This document shows positions 11,585 through 23,884 of a DNA stretch of 64,000 bases, piece after piece. The notes under the pieces were generated by a model. That model saw only the letters and a list, made by a program, of their open reading frames with translations. It was not told where the DNA came from and searched no databases. This DNA is from Chaetoderma sp. LZ-2023a. Taxonomy: Eukaryota; Mollusca; Caudofoveata; Chaetodermatida; Chaetodermatidae. Position numbers and translations under genes: made by a program. The stretch covers positions 1 to 64,000 of the forward strand of contig JAVVLW010001563.1 of the NCBI GenBank assembly GCA_034401795.1, written 5' to 3'. Each line of letters begins with the position of its first letter. Within the stretch, counting starts at the first letter, position 1.

Positions 11585-12104
11585 AGTCTCTATGAAAAGC
11601 CGCAGTCTACAACTGCGTCTCTAACATCTGCCTATCGATTCCTGTCTGGATTTTCCGCCGAAACGGCCCATATTTAACACGCCTGTTTTTATACGAAAAC
11701 TGGATATACGTGCGAATCGAACTATGCAGTCAATAAAAACATATCGGCAACATCAGATTGCCGTAAATAGTTTAGTGAATTATTCTCTTTAAACCATTCA
11801 GTCTTCGTTTTATTCAAAGTAAACAACAGGCACGTTTGTCTGCGCGTACATTCTGCTTTTTTCGTATCTTCTCGCTTCGGTTGACGACTCACGTGACGAG
11901 CGAGTCCGCGCTAAAACACGGATCACGTATTGCGTTGCCGGACGGCGCCCGATTGTAGATTGAACAATCTACGAGGATTTTTAGAAAAGGTCTGATTGAA
12001 AATATTTTCTTTTAAAATTGTTTAATAAATAAATGAATTATATTAATTATCTTAGTAATAATCATAATAATAATAATAATAAGAATAAGAACAATAATAA
12101 GAAC
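11585..12104 (+). repeat. Left terminal inverted repeat
   Basis: Reverse complement of 22632-23146 with very few differences (for example GATTGAAAATATT against GATTGAAGATATT). It contains two internal stem-loops, CGCAGT-ACTGCG near the tip and GTAGATTG-CAATCTAC at 11955-11972, a TCACGTGA palindrome, and GC-rich motifs unlike the AT-rich interior. TIRs of MULEs can carry the transposase promoter and binding sites; here that is only a possibility. Confidence 0.9.
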
Positions 12105-12197
12105 AATAATAATAATTTGGAGAAATTTAATTTAAAAAAAAAAATTAATAATAATAGAAATAAGAAAAAGAAGAAGAGGAAAAAGAAAAAGAAGACG

Positions 12198-12266
<69 letters not shown>

Positions 12267-12740
12267 AATCATCATCATCACCATCACCATCATCATCATC
12301 ATCATAATAATAATAATAATGAATATTAAACAAATAAAAAAAATAAAAATAATTATTCAGAATAATATTCAGAATAATAATAATAAGAATATTAAGAATA
12401 ATATTAAGAATAATAATACTAATATTAAGAATAATAATAATAAATTTTTTTAAATTTAAATAAATAAATACATAATAATAATAATCATAATAATAATCAT
12501 TATAATAATAATAATAATAATAATAATCATAATAATCATAATAATAATAATAATAATAATGAATATTAAACAAATAAAAAAAATAAAAATAATTATTCAG
12601 AATAATATTCAGAATAATAATAATAAGAATATTAAGAATAATATTAAGAATAATAATACTAATATTAAGAATAATAATACTAATTTTTTTTAAATTTAAA
12701 TAAATAAATACATAATAATACTAATCATAATAATAATCAT

Positions 12741-12771
<31 letters not shown>

Positions 12772-12823
12772 GTTTGGATAAATTTAATTAAAAAAACCAA
12801 ACTAATAATAATAATAAGAAGAG

Positions 12824-12855
<32 letters not shown>

Positions 12856-12954
12856 AGAATAACAAGGAGGAGGAGGAGAAGAAAATAGTGAAAAAGAATA
12901 AATAAGAATAATTTTATTTAAAAAAATCATAACAATAAATATTAATAATGATAC

Positions 12955-12999
<45 letters not shown>

Positions 13000-13025
13000 A
13001 TATTCAAAAAATAAAAATGATAACA
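12105..13025. repeat. AT-rich microsatellite block with 2 x 240-bp duplication
   Basis: (AAT)n, (AAG)n and an (AT)n tract at about 12199-12251, adjoining the left TIR. A 240-bp unit starting GAATATTAAACAAAT is present at 12321 and again at 12561, nearly identical. The block is an approximate mirror of 22020-22631 by the right TIR: for example the AAGAAGAGGAAAAAGAAAAAG phrase here has its complement near 22390-22420. Confidence 0.85.
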
Positions 13026-13309
13026 AAAATTATGATTTATGACGCATTCAAGATGGTCGTAAAACCACTGAGCTAATCATGTTCCCCTTAGCTATTTTGA
13101 TGCTAGTGCCAATCAATAGCATATTCCCTGAATTTCGCCTCAATTTGCTTGGTTATTCTTGATACAAAATATATTTGAAATTTGCGGGAAATATAATAAT
13201 AAATGGAATAATCAGTCTAGTCTTCCATAACTTTTGTCTTGTAATCATAATGATACAAGAAAACCAAAGGCTAAGATAAGAGCAAGCCAATGGGCTATGC
13301 CTCGTAAAA

Positions 13310-13340
<31 letters not shown>

Positions 13341-14389
13341 GTGATGATCATGATCATGAAGATGATTTAAAATATACGATCCTTGCAGGTTAGCAGATAA
13401 GGGATCTATACACATATAACACTGTACTAAAGTTTACAAGTTCAGCACACACCATGACATTACATATCGTTCATGTGAGTGTGCATAAATGCGCATGTGC
13501 ATGTGTGCAGGCATTAGTTTGTGTATATGTGTATGGCTCCGTGCATGTGTGCATGCATAACTATGTGCGTGTGTATCTACATACCTGTGTGCGTGTGTGC
13601 GCTAGAATTATTTGTATGGCTTACCTCATTATCAGCCTCGTTCTTTTTCATTTCTTCTACTGTTGAACACAACTGGCATGCATCACAATTTACTTACCAA
13701 TCAATAGAAGAGGTACCTTAGTCTTTCGAGTCACAAAGACGGGTTGCTGAAGGCAATTACACAAGGATGCACATAAATAATGCTGAGCTGCATTCACCAG
13801 TTGCTAGAGTCATACTGATGCACAATAACGGTTGGCTGTACACATAATGAAGTACAATGCGTAGTTGCAGAAGGCATGGGAATTTCTTATACTTTCTAGA
13901 TTCATATCAACACTTCAAAACCCTCATAGAGAATCCTCCTCCTCATTCATGTCATTGGGCTTTATATTCGCTCTTCATGTCTCTGTAGTAGTTGTTTTGG
14001 TAGGAGTTGGGCTGCTGACCTCACCAAACCCTCCTCTGTTCACAGCCGGGCTTGGGACCATCCAAGGCAGAGTTAACACAGGGGAATTAGACTGTACATA
14101 GACAAGGCTGATGCAAAATCACTAATTGCTACAGTCGAATTGATGCACAATGGTGAGATGCTGTAGACATGGGAATGAGACTGTACATAGACAAAGATAA
14201 GACATAATCACCAGTTGCTAGAGAGAAACACTCAAGAGTGTCTGTAGACACGGACACGAGGCTATATATCTCCATGTCTGAGACATAGTCATCAATATTG
14301 CTATAGTCATATTGAGGCACAATCAAGAGTAGCTTGGCACGTAGGCAACACGCTATACATAGACAAGGCGGTGGCATGATCAGAATTTG
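13026..14389. other. Interior of giant element: noncoding with microsatellites
   Basis: Contains (GAT)n at about 13310-13350 and a GTGTGC/GTGCAT-rich stretch at 13470-13600. From about 14110 onward degenerate ancestors of the following 32-bp minisatellite appear (GCTGTAGACA, GGCACAAT). No gene recognised. Confidence 0.5.
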
Positions 14390-15175
14390 GTAGAGTCATC
14401 TTAAATCAAAATGACGATTTGTTGTAGATGTACTGATCCACAATGATGATTTGCTGTAGACTTACTGAGGCACAATGATGGTTTGCTGTAGACTTCCTGA
14501 GGCACAATGACGAGTTGCTGTAGACGTACTGAGGTACAATGACGAGTAGCTGTACACTTACTGAGGCACAATGATGAGTTGCTGTAGATGTACTGAGGTA
14601 CAATGACGAGTAGCTGTACACTTACTGAGGCATAATGATGAGTTACTGTAGACTTACTGAGGCACCATGACGAGTTGCTGTAGACGTACTGAGGTAGAAT
14701 GACGAGTAACTGTACACTTACTGAGGCACACTGACGAGTTGCTGTAGACATATTGAGTCACAATGACGAGTTGCTGTAGATATACTGAAGCACAATGACG
14801 AGTTGCTGTAGATGTACTGAGGCATAATAGCGAGTTGCTGTAGACTTACTGAGGTACAATGACGAGTTGTTACAGATGTACTGAGGCACAATGACGACTT
14901 GCTGTAGACTGATTGAGGCACAATGACGAGTTGCTGTAGGTTACTGAGGCACAATGACGAGTTGCTGTAGACTGAGTGAGGCACGATGAAGTGTTGCTGT
15001 AGATGTACTGAGGCACAATGACTAGTTGCTGTAGACGGATTGAGGCACAATGAATGGTTGTTGGAAGCATGGGCAGAGGGCTGTATTGATAGATGGCTGA
15101 GACACAATGACGAGTTGCTGTAGACATATTGAGTCACAATGACGAGTTGCTGTGGACATACTGAAGCAGGATCAA
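14390..15175. repeat. 32-bp minisatellite, about 24 copies
   Basis: Unit approximately GACGAGTTGCTGTAGACTTA + CTGAGGCACAAT, spaced exactly 32 bp over much of the array (for example 14509 and 14541). Copies differ at a few positions. Long open frames across it on the minus strand are produced by the repeat and are not genes. Confidence 0.9.
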
Positions 15176-17059
15176 ATAATTTTCAAGCACAAAATTGTAA
15201 AATGTATGTTCTTCAGCTTAACTTGTTTTTGGGCCGATTTAGGCAGTTAACCCTTTAACTGATGTGAAACTTTAAGTCACATCTTCAAGGCAACCATGCA
15301 TGAAAGCTGTTGAACATCTTGAACATATTTTGAGTTTAATCATGATAACTTAATTTAAAATACCCAACCGAATGTTTCTTAAATCATCACGAATTTGTTG
15401 CATCTGGCATGTATTATTGAACAAATTAGGTTAATCACTGCTTAGATCCATGCATGCCAGACACAACACCCTGGAGTGTAATTTTATCACTTCAACCCAA
15501 TCTGTTCAGATAAACATTCTCACTCAAAGACATTGGCACTTATAATCACATCCGATATGAGTACAATTACTTCACCGAATAGTGTGATCATATAGACAAT
15601 CTGTGCTGTACATACACAAGCCTTTATGATTTATGGCATATCTTTGTGAATATTTTGAAAACAATTTTATGGGTATTTGGTGCCGTGTATGGCAGCTTTG
15701 CTATACAGTTATTAGAATGTGGTGTTGGCTGGCTTAAGAAAATGTCTAAGTTTTAGATAGATTGAGTCCTGATAATTATCATAAGTTATGTTTGCACAAT
15801 TTATCACATTACAGCGTGAATTCATTATGAAAAAGCAACTTAGAAAGTATAACAATTTTTAAAGATAGAATGTAATATTGTTTGTTTTTATTTAGATTTT
15901 TTAAATATCACACATATTATGGGTACAATATAGTCATTTATCACACTAATGCCAAATGGACTTGTTAATAGAAGTCAATAGAAGAAAGACGCGTGTACAT
16001 TAAAAATTACCTTTGTTAATCTATTGCTGTCATATTAGACAGCAAACAGTCTAAATAAAAGTTGTCCATGACTGCACACCAAATAACCTCTGAAATGTAT
16101 TTGAATTTGGGAAAATGAACATTCAGTGTTCCAAGAGTTTAATTATCCAGACCTCAAAACAGATACAACTTGTTCAGTAAATCATTAACAATTTTTATCT
16201 ATTTTTTATGTATTCAAATGCAAATGTCTTTGCGTTTACCAATATGTCTATTTATGTTATCAAATGTATATAAAATGTGTTGTCTAATTAGTTTGTGGGC
16301 CACCTAATGACTATTTTCAAGATTACAATAATGATATTTATATTGAGTTCTGCAGGATATATTTTTTTAATGTAGCATTTATACTGAAGCAAAAGATATA
16401 TGTCTGCACAATTTGCTTACTCAGATTGAGCTCTAACAAGATGTAAAGCAGATGTATTTAAGACAATTGTTAAAATGGAGTGTTTACTGTTGAAGAGACT
16501 GACTCACTTAATGCATATTTGTTATTTTACAAACTGTTATAATTACACAAGGGTGCACATCAGAATGCGTGTAAATAAATTTTTACAATTGTACAATTTT
16601 ATAGGCTTAATTATTGTATCTCAATGTAATGAAATCAGACAAATCTTAAAATATGATGATTTCCTTCAGTAAAGATTATTTTAAAATTTTAATAGCAAAG
16701 TTGAATTAAGGAATCTTGTCTCGAATTAAATTTAAAAAACAAAAGAATTATATTAATTAATATGTAATGAAATTGTCATATGTTAAGAAATTTTTCCTTT
16801 CCTTACATCTACGCAGACAATTTAAGACTATAAAAGTATACAATTTTGACTTTTTAATTGTATATATATTAAGTGGTTGTTACCAATTAGGTGAAACTGC
16901 AATAATAAATAATAAACTGGCCTGATAATTCTAATATTTTAATACACGTAACAAAGCACATATATCATAATCCTGTAAAGTGATTAAATGATTTTTGCCT
17001 ATCGTTAACATTATTGCTGCTTGTTATTATCCAAAAGTCCTCATGTTCCCTGTTGGAAT
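15176..17059. other. Interior of giant element: AT-rich, no feature recognised
   Basis: About 1.9 kb of AT-rich sequence with short frames only. No domain, splice-bounded exon or terminal-repeat structure seen. Confidence 0.5.
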
Positions 17060-17541
17060 TATATGCTATACTGCGCCACCACAACCACCACCAACACCAC
17101 TCCACCAGCACGAGCACCACCACCACCAAAACAACAACAACAACAACAACAGCAACAACAACAATCACCATCATTATCATCATCATCATCATCATCATTA
17201 AAACAAGAAAAACCACTGCTGCTGCACGTGACTCCAAGAATATCTGGAATGTGCACCATCAGTTCCCATGAATTCGTGTTGTTGTCAGACAGGTGGTTGA
17301 ATGCGGTGTATTTTGGTCATCTGGAAGGTGAATCAATATAGAACACACACATCTAAAACGCAAAGTGAAAGGCGCAGAAGACTTGACTGGGTTCAAACAC
17401 ATTCATGTTGATAATTTAAAAAGATAAAAATTAAATTCCAGATGATGACTAAGCTATATCCTAGTGCCAGCAAGTCGTCCATGACAGGGTTCATAGATTT
17501 ACTGATTGACAATAATACATAAACTATTTCTACGGCTGCTG

Positions 17542-17607
<66 letters not shown>

Positions 17608-17610
17608 GTA
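17060..17610. repeat. CAC/CAA/CAT and (CTA)n microsatellites
   Basis: 17060-17200 is a run of CCACCA, CAACAA and CATCAT triplets; 17528-17608 is a nearly pure (CTA)n tract. Homopolymer-rich peptides predicted from these are artefacts. Confidence 0.85.
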
Positions 17611-20081
17611 CGGGCGGATCTAGAACAGAAAGCTGACTGCTGCACACCAATAAGAAATGAAAATCATTTGTCAACGGGCGCCTCTCACAATATGGGGGAT
17701 CCAGGCGTCCTCTCCTGGAATTACCAAAAATGTGATGCTCTGAGGAGTGATCTCCTACATTATGAAGGATACATAATTACATTATTTTGATTTTAAAAAT
17801 ATATAAATTTTTTCTAATAATTACTCATATGGATAAATGACCACACAAATGCTTTGATGTAAAGCATGAATCGGCTATATATGAGAAGATTGTTTAACTC
17901 TTAGGATATACATTTTCTAGTCAATTTGCATGTCACATAACTTTGGTACACAAAAACAAAATTATGATGATCGAGCCAATTCCCAATATGAACATATGTA
18001 AATTAATGCTGGGATTAATTGTAACCGCTGCTAATTGGCATTGACCACTTCAAATCGCCATTTACCACATTATAATCCCCTTCCAATTTATAGCTAAACT
18101 TTTTAAAGGTTTTTGCGTGTGTAATGATAGATTTATATACTTTGAACTCATAATTATCCTGATCCCTTTTTAAAGTAAAGATACATATATCTGTTGAATT
18201 TTTGTAAGAATTGACGGGCTGTTACTGTTCAAATATTGCTGGCTATGGCAGCAACAGTGTCCATTCGAATTAGTTTCACAATATTCAACATAATGTTGAT
18301 TAAATATTAAATCCAGCAAAGACATACAATTCTTACATTTGGCGGACTTCTTCAGCTTCATGACAGAGGTATAATATGTAATTAATATGATTGTTTGATT
18401 AAAAGCATGGGTGTAGTAACGTACTTGTACCGAGGGGATGAAATATTGACGTGGCTATGTGGATTCACTATGAGAGAGATAAAAACCGGGGTGGGGGGGG
18501 GGGCGGGGAGGGGGGAAAGGCCCCCCACTTACTACCAACTCTTCATACGGTTATGAAAATGGACATATGTTTTTGTCACAATTGATGGTGGTTAGCTAAA
18601 GTATATTCTCATAATGACACAGAATTACACAAATTACCATCAGCTGGCCACAAAAGCTAGTTACCATAGCATAGTTATAGGAAAGTGTCCAAAAGAGTGT
18701 GGGTGGTGTGTGCGGAGAGGAGGAAACTCAGACCAGATGTAAGTATAACTCGAACTACACCTGTAAGGGAATTAGCTGACGTTGGCGTGGATTAGATTAC
18801 TATACGATGTGAAACACCCATGCGTTTTTATCCAAAAGACAAAACCTCAGTAATGATTATGACGTCATTAATCAAATGATTACCGGATATTTTAATTTGC
18901 CAAAATGCTTAACCCAAAATGAAAACGATAGAATAGAAGTCTAGGGGTATCTACATGATTTCCATTATCAATGGTTAACACTTTTATTCGAAGGAAAGCT
19001 TATGGGACCGATTTGAGGTGAATCCCAACACTTCCTTATCTTGGCTTGACATATGGAAGAGTAATCTGCATTAGCATTTGAACTTTAACCTATTGATTCA
19101 CAATATGGTGGTAATTAAGAGGAAATAAACAAAGACAGATTTGAAAAATATTATTCATTCATTCTTGCCTAGTTTCTGATCTGTTGTAAAATTATAGCAG
19201 CATTGTACAGTTGACATGATTGTTACAATTGATATATTATATGAATATAAAAATGATTCTGTTGAAGCAGGATTTCAAAATTATAACTACTGAAACCCTC
19301 AATGTCTTTCCTTTAATATTCATAAACCAATTTGACCCAAACCAAGAACTCTAATCCTTGAAGTCATATCTAGATCGAAACGACCATTATCGATACAACG
19401 GATTGATCCTGGTTGATCCAATCCCTGCTCTTTCTTTGAGTTTTGATATCGATTTTTCGATCCAATGTCATTTATATCAATCCTCAAAGAATATCACAGA
19501 CGATTTAGTTCACTTCAGAAATCATAAATGCTCAAAATTAATGTAAGATGAGATCCGGGTACATCCACTATCCAAGTTGAAACTGATCCCCATTCGATCT
19601 GATCCATAAGACCACTATCGACTACTGAATCATTTACAACCTGGGATGTATATTGACCATCGGATAATCCCCAGAGTTTATGGCAGCATGTCGATAAAAT
19701 TAAGACTTAACGGTTCTTGGTTCAGAATTTAACCTTGAAACTATTAATCTAATTAATGTGTTAATAGTTATGACAACAATTAATATAACATTTTCATATA
19801 ATAAATCAACAATATACGACCTGAATGTAGTATATCTGTTGTAAATGCTCAATGGAAACAGCCATTTCTTTGTTGCTTGAAGACGAAGGGTCCTGCGGAC
19901 GAATGATCACAATACCAATTCTGATATCGTATCGAAGACGATGGAAAGATGTGGGTGCACCCAGAGGAACGCGTAACACAAAAATATAAACGAATTTATC
20001 TTATAATGTAGGTGGATCTGAAATGCTGAATAGGCCTGGCCACGAGCCGCCAGAAGCTAAAGATGTGATGGATTAGCGAAT
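17611..20081. other. Interior of giant element: no gene; G-rich tract
   Basis: Noncoding apart from meaningless short frames. At about 18488-18518 a run of GGGG blocks could form a G-quadruplex. No coding domain recognised. Confidence 0.5.
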
Positions 20082-20395
20082 GGCCAGGAGCTGGTTATCT
20101 GACCCACAACCACGTTAACCAGGAGCTGGTTATCTGGTGATAGTCAATGATGACCAGGAGCTGGAGACCTGGTTATGCACGATATTATTAGAAGCTGGCA
20201 ATCTGGTCATGGATGATACTACCAGGAGCTGGAGACCTGATTACGAATGATATTACCAGGAGCTGGAGACCTGGCTGCAGATGACAATACCAGGAGCTGG
20301 AGACCTGGCTATAGCTGATATTACCAGGAGCTGGAAACCTGGCTACACATGATATTACCAGGAGCTGGAGACCTGCCTATAGCTGATATTAATAA
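20082..20395 (+). repeat. 34-bp minisatellite, about nine copies
   Basis: Unit ACCAGGAGCTGGAGACCTGG + CTATAGCTGATATT with starts at 20221, 20255, 20289, 20323 and 20357, that is exactly 34 bp apart; earlier copies are more diverged. Confidence 0.9.
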
Positions 20396-21159
20396 CCCAA
20401 AGTCATGCAGAGATTCTTGGATGAAAGTTCATATTGTGCCTACAAATCAAAACGTATATTCACTGGACAAACGTGAATTAACTGTTAATGGGCCCTAAAC
20501 TGAGATGGCGCCCATATCTATTTATGAATCTGTATGAGGACTGCTGATAGACTCATTTTTATATTTGAACTTCACAATGGAAACATTTTCTCGGCCACGC
20601 CGGTGTATATGGCTGGCGTAGAAATATATACACGTGAGATGATGGCTGCCTACATCACAACTTCGCTAAGGCGCAACTGACTCTCACGAAGGCCAACCAC
20701 TGAATGCTTGTCGAGGCGACGATTTTAACACATGAACACAATGTATTGTGACCCGTCTGGATCACGCGGATATACAACAACATGTTGATTTGTAACTCCT
20801 ACATAACTGCTCAAATAATTCATAGAGATTCCATACATTTTATAAATAATGAAATCTACATTGATTATAACCTAATCATAATAACAAATACAATTAATTA
20901 TCTTAATTCTAACTGATATAAATTTTGTATAAATGTAAATCTCAATTACGAATATCCCCTACGCCTTTATAATTGACATGAAGTAATTTATTTCATTAAA
21001 TCAACCAGAAAGCATGCAAGACTGAATAACAATCTGTCTACCTATATTGTAGCGGATTTGGAGTTCAAATATGTTGCGGGTGGCATAAGCTAACGTGATT
21101 GTATAGAAATGTGATTGCTATGTATGATCTTACGATCATATGATAGCAGCCGTCGTCAC
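20396..21159. other. Interior of giant element: no feature recognised
   Basis: AT-rich noncoding sequence between two minisatellites; nothing recognised. Confidence 0.5.
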
Positions 21160-21465
21160 ACACCTGACACACAGGACTTTCATAGTGCAGAATCAGAAAG
21201 TTCGGACTACACATGGCACACAGAACCTTCAGAGTACAGTATCAGAAAACTCGGACTACACCTGGCACACATAACCTTTATAGGGCACAATCAGAAAACT
21301 CGCACAACACCTGACACACACACAACCTCTATAGGGCAGAGTCAGGAAACTCGCACAACACATAGCACACATAACCTTTATAGGGCAGAGTCTTGAAACT
21401 CGCACAACACCTGGCATACAGAACATTTTATAGGGAACAATCTGCAAACTCGGACTAGCATCATC
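21160..21465 (+). repeat. 49-bp minisatellite, about six copies
   Basis: Unit approximately ACTCGCACAACACCTGGCAC + ACATAACCTTTATAGGGCAG + AGTCAGAAA; starts at 21249 and 21298 show the 49-bp spacing. Confidence 0.85.
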
Positions 21466-22019
21466 CATCGTATTATTAAATCAATAGTTCATCCCAATGT
21501 AATACAAGCATACATGCTATATTACGAGTTTGCTGGCCACATCTCTACATGATAATGGATGATCAAGTTTTAGCTATGCCACATACATCTCTAGCTAAGC
21601 TTCGCCCATGCGTTATTCGTGTTGTGATCAATCGAACCGTGAACTCCCGGAATCTCAATTTCCTGAAATTTATACAGGTGAGCTGTTGTCTATTTTGAAA
21701 CTAATTAACTGTGTGCTGTGGCACCAAGAATGGCAAGGCAGATTAGTTTAAAGTGACCGGTTATTAAATAGTAATACATACAGTTTTTACAACTTTGTGG
21801 ATTATTAAGGGTATATGACCAACTGAGACATGGCTTTCATTTTAAGTCCACTGTGATTGTGACACCAACCCACATGTGACGTAATTGATTATGACATCAT
21901 ATACTTGACTGGCATACTGGATTCCTGTATTAACAGACAGAAGGAAACAAAGCTGTCTACAACAGCAAGCAAAGATATCATTCAACAAAGATATCTGACA
22001 CCAATTCGAGAAAAGTTTC
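21466..22019. other. Interior of giant element: no feature recognised
   Basis: Noncoding sequence leading into the right-hand microsatellite block. Confidence 0.5.
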
Positions 22020-22264
22020 TGCTTACCAGTATACCATCTCTTCTTGTTCTTGTTCTTCTTCTTCTTCTTCTTCTTATTTTTATTGTTATTAATACTTATT
22101 TTAGGAAAAATTTTTTAAATCAAATTAGTCACAATTATTAGTCTTATTCTTATTATTCTTATTATTCTATAATGTTATTATTACTCTTATTCTTATTATT
22201 ATTTTATTTTTATTTTGCGTATTTCTTCTTCTTATTTTTGTTTTTTAAATTAAAATTTTTAAGA

Positions 22265-22301
<37 letters not shown>

Positions 22302-22307
22302 TTATAA

Positions 22308-22365
<58 letters not shown>

Positions 22366-22408
22366 ATTATTCTTATTTAATATACATCTTCTTTTTCTTT
22401 TTCCTCTT

Positions 22409-22439
<31 letters not shown>

Positions 22440-22506
22440 TTATTATTATTATTTATATTATTATTAATTATTTATTTATTTTTTCTTAAATCAAATCATT
22501 CAGAAA

Positions 22507-22547
<41 letters not shown>

Positions 22548-22631
22548 TGAATATTATTATTATTATTATTTTAATTCTTTATTTTTTTTATAATCAAATT
22601 ATTCTTCTTGACTATACTTCTTATTTTTTTA
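22020..22631. repeat. TTA/CTT/(AT)n block beside the right TIR
   Basis: Pyrimidine-rich counterpart of 12105-13025: (CTT)n, (ATT)n, an (AT)n tract at about 22313-22363 and a TTCTTTTTCTTTTTCCTCTT phrase. It extends the inverted symmetry of the element inward beyond the clean TIR, although expansions and contractions have scrambled it. Confidence 0.8.
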
Positions 22632-23146
22632 TTCTTATTATTGTTCTTATTCTTATTATTATTATTATGATTATTACTAAGATAATTAATATAATTCATT
22701 TATTTATTAAACAATTTTAAAAGAAAATATCTTCAATCAGACCTTTTCTAAAAATCCTCGTAGATTGTTCAATCTACAATCGGGCGCCGTCCGGCAACGC
22801 AATACGTGATCCGTGTTTTAGCGCGGACTCGCTCGTCACGTGAGTCGTCAACCGAAGCGAGAAGATACGAAAAAGCAGAATGTACGCGCAGACAAACGTG
22901 CCTGTTGTTTACTTTGAATAAAACGAAGACTGAATGGTTTAAAGAGAATAATTCACTAAACTATTTACGGCAATCTGATGTTGCCGATATGTTTTTATTG
23001 ACTGCATAGTTCGATTCGCACGTATATCCAGTTTTCGTATAAAAACAGGCGTGTTAAATATGGGCCGTTTCGGCGGAAAATCCAGACAGGAATCGATAGG
23101 CAGATGTTAGAGACGCAGTTGTAGACTGCGGCTTTTCATAGAGACT
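22632..23146 (-). repeat. Right terminal inverted repeat
   Basis: Near-perfect reverse complement of 11585-12104, ending GGCTTTTCATAGAGACT. An open frame of 67 codons inside it is composition-driven and has no recognised homology. Confidence 0.9.
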
Positions 23147-23157
23147 AAGTATTGTAT
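23147..23157. repeat. Right target-site duplication of the giant TIR element
   Basis: AAGTATTGTAT, identical to 11574-11584. Confidence 0.9.
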
Positions 23158-23884
23158 TAACGAAAACTGGTATCGTTTAAAACAATTTAATTATTAGTGG
23201 GTTTCAGGGCAGCAGATTGCTGAATTTGACGACTAACCTAATTGAGAAATAATTCAAATGGCAAAGGCATATCTGTTTTGACGCTACACTAGTTTAAAGC
23301 GAATAAGTTTACTTTTTTTCTTCTGATATTTGTTCCGTTCCGTTCCGTTCTGCACTTGGATAGTCCTCCAGTTTGTTGGTGCACCCACACGTATGTGGTA
23401 GTAGCTATTACGATTATAATCAGACGAATTAGTTCGAATATTACAGTTGCGCGAATTTCGGAATTACAATTCAACGAAGTTACGTGATGCGTAAACTTGA
23501 TAGTATAACCGAGAGTTACGTGCAAGTAAACCGCCTATGGTATAAAAACAAACGATCATCACAATGCAGAAGAATGCCGAACTTCGTGAATTTGTTTTTA
23601 TCGCTCTCATTCTATGACGTCACGGCGCGTGTATCGCATCTTCACAATAGTCACGGTTATGTTGCAGTTCTCACCCCTTTGACACAATTTTTTTTGCAAA
23701 AATGCGTTCAAAACAGATATGTATTCATATAATTACTAATACTAGTGGTAAAAATGTACAGATTCCTTAATGCACTTTCTTAGATTATTTAGTTACGACT
23801 ATTTAGCATCTAAAATGATAAATTTTCACAATCTAAAGTTACCGTCTGCTTTGTTTCATATCTCAAGATAGCATCGTTCAACGA
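23158..23884. other. Flank right of the giant element, no feature recognised
   Basis: Unique-looking AT-rich DNA with two short overlapping frames on opposite strands; no motif recognised. Confidence 0.4.

Larger units (their letters stand above)
11585..23146. mobile_element. Giant non-autonomous MULE-like element with ~515-bp TIRs
   Basis: An 11,562-bp unit starting AGTCTCTATGAAAAGCCGC and ending with its exact reverse complement, flanked by an 11-bp direct duplication. Long TIRs of hundreds of bases with an 8-11-bp target duplication are the hallmark of Mutator-like elements; the superfamily assignment is by those features only. I found no transposase, helicase, polymerase or other recognisable protein inside. 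The interior holds mirror-image blocks of AAT/TTA and AAG/CTT microsatellites next to both TIRs, a 32-bp minisatellite, a 34-bp minisatellite, a 49-bp minisatellite and long AT-rich noncoding stretches. TIRs that agree almost base for base over about 500 bp imply a fairly recent insertion or ongoing homogenisation. Foldback-type elements are the main alternative. Confidence 0.85.

Noticed and set aside
12145-13026. Tyr/Ser-rich open frames
   Set aside because: Translations of (AAT)n/(AAG)n microsatellites.
13454-13721. Cys/Val-rich short secreted-peptide candidate
   Set aside because: Derives from a GTGTGC/GTGCAT microsatellite; cysteines follow the repeat and not a knot-like spacing.
14401-15137. 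Several overlapping 70-140-codon frames on the minus strand
   Set aside because: Produced by the 32-bp minisatellite, whose unit has few stop codons; repetitive Ser/Gln/Tyr/Val peptides with no independent support.
14390-15175. CRISPR-like array (32-bp period)
   Set aside because: Units are contiguous and nearly identical with no unique spacers; the genome is eukaryotic.
17393-17674. Val- or Leu-homopolymer frames
   Set aside because: Translations of a (CTA)n tract.
18480-18530. G-rich tract as a regulatory G-quadruplex
   Set aside because: Sequence can form one but there is no gene or promoter nearby to regulate; mentioned only as a sequence property.
22806-23009. 67-codon frame in the right TIR as a possible element-encoded protein
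   Set aside because: No similarity to a known family; the frame lies in the structural terminal repeat.
11585-23146. Maverick/Polinton identity for the large TIR element
   Set aside because: Mavericks have 5-6-bp target duplications and encode DNA polymerase B, integrase, ATPase and protease; none of these is present and the TSD is 11 bp.
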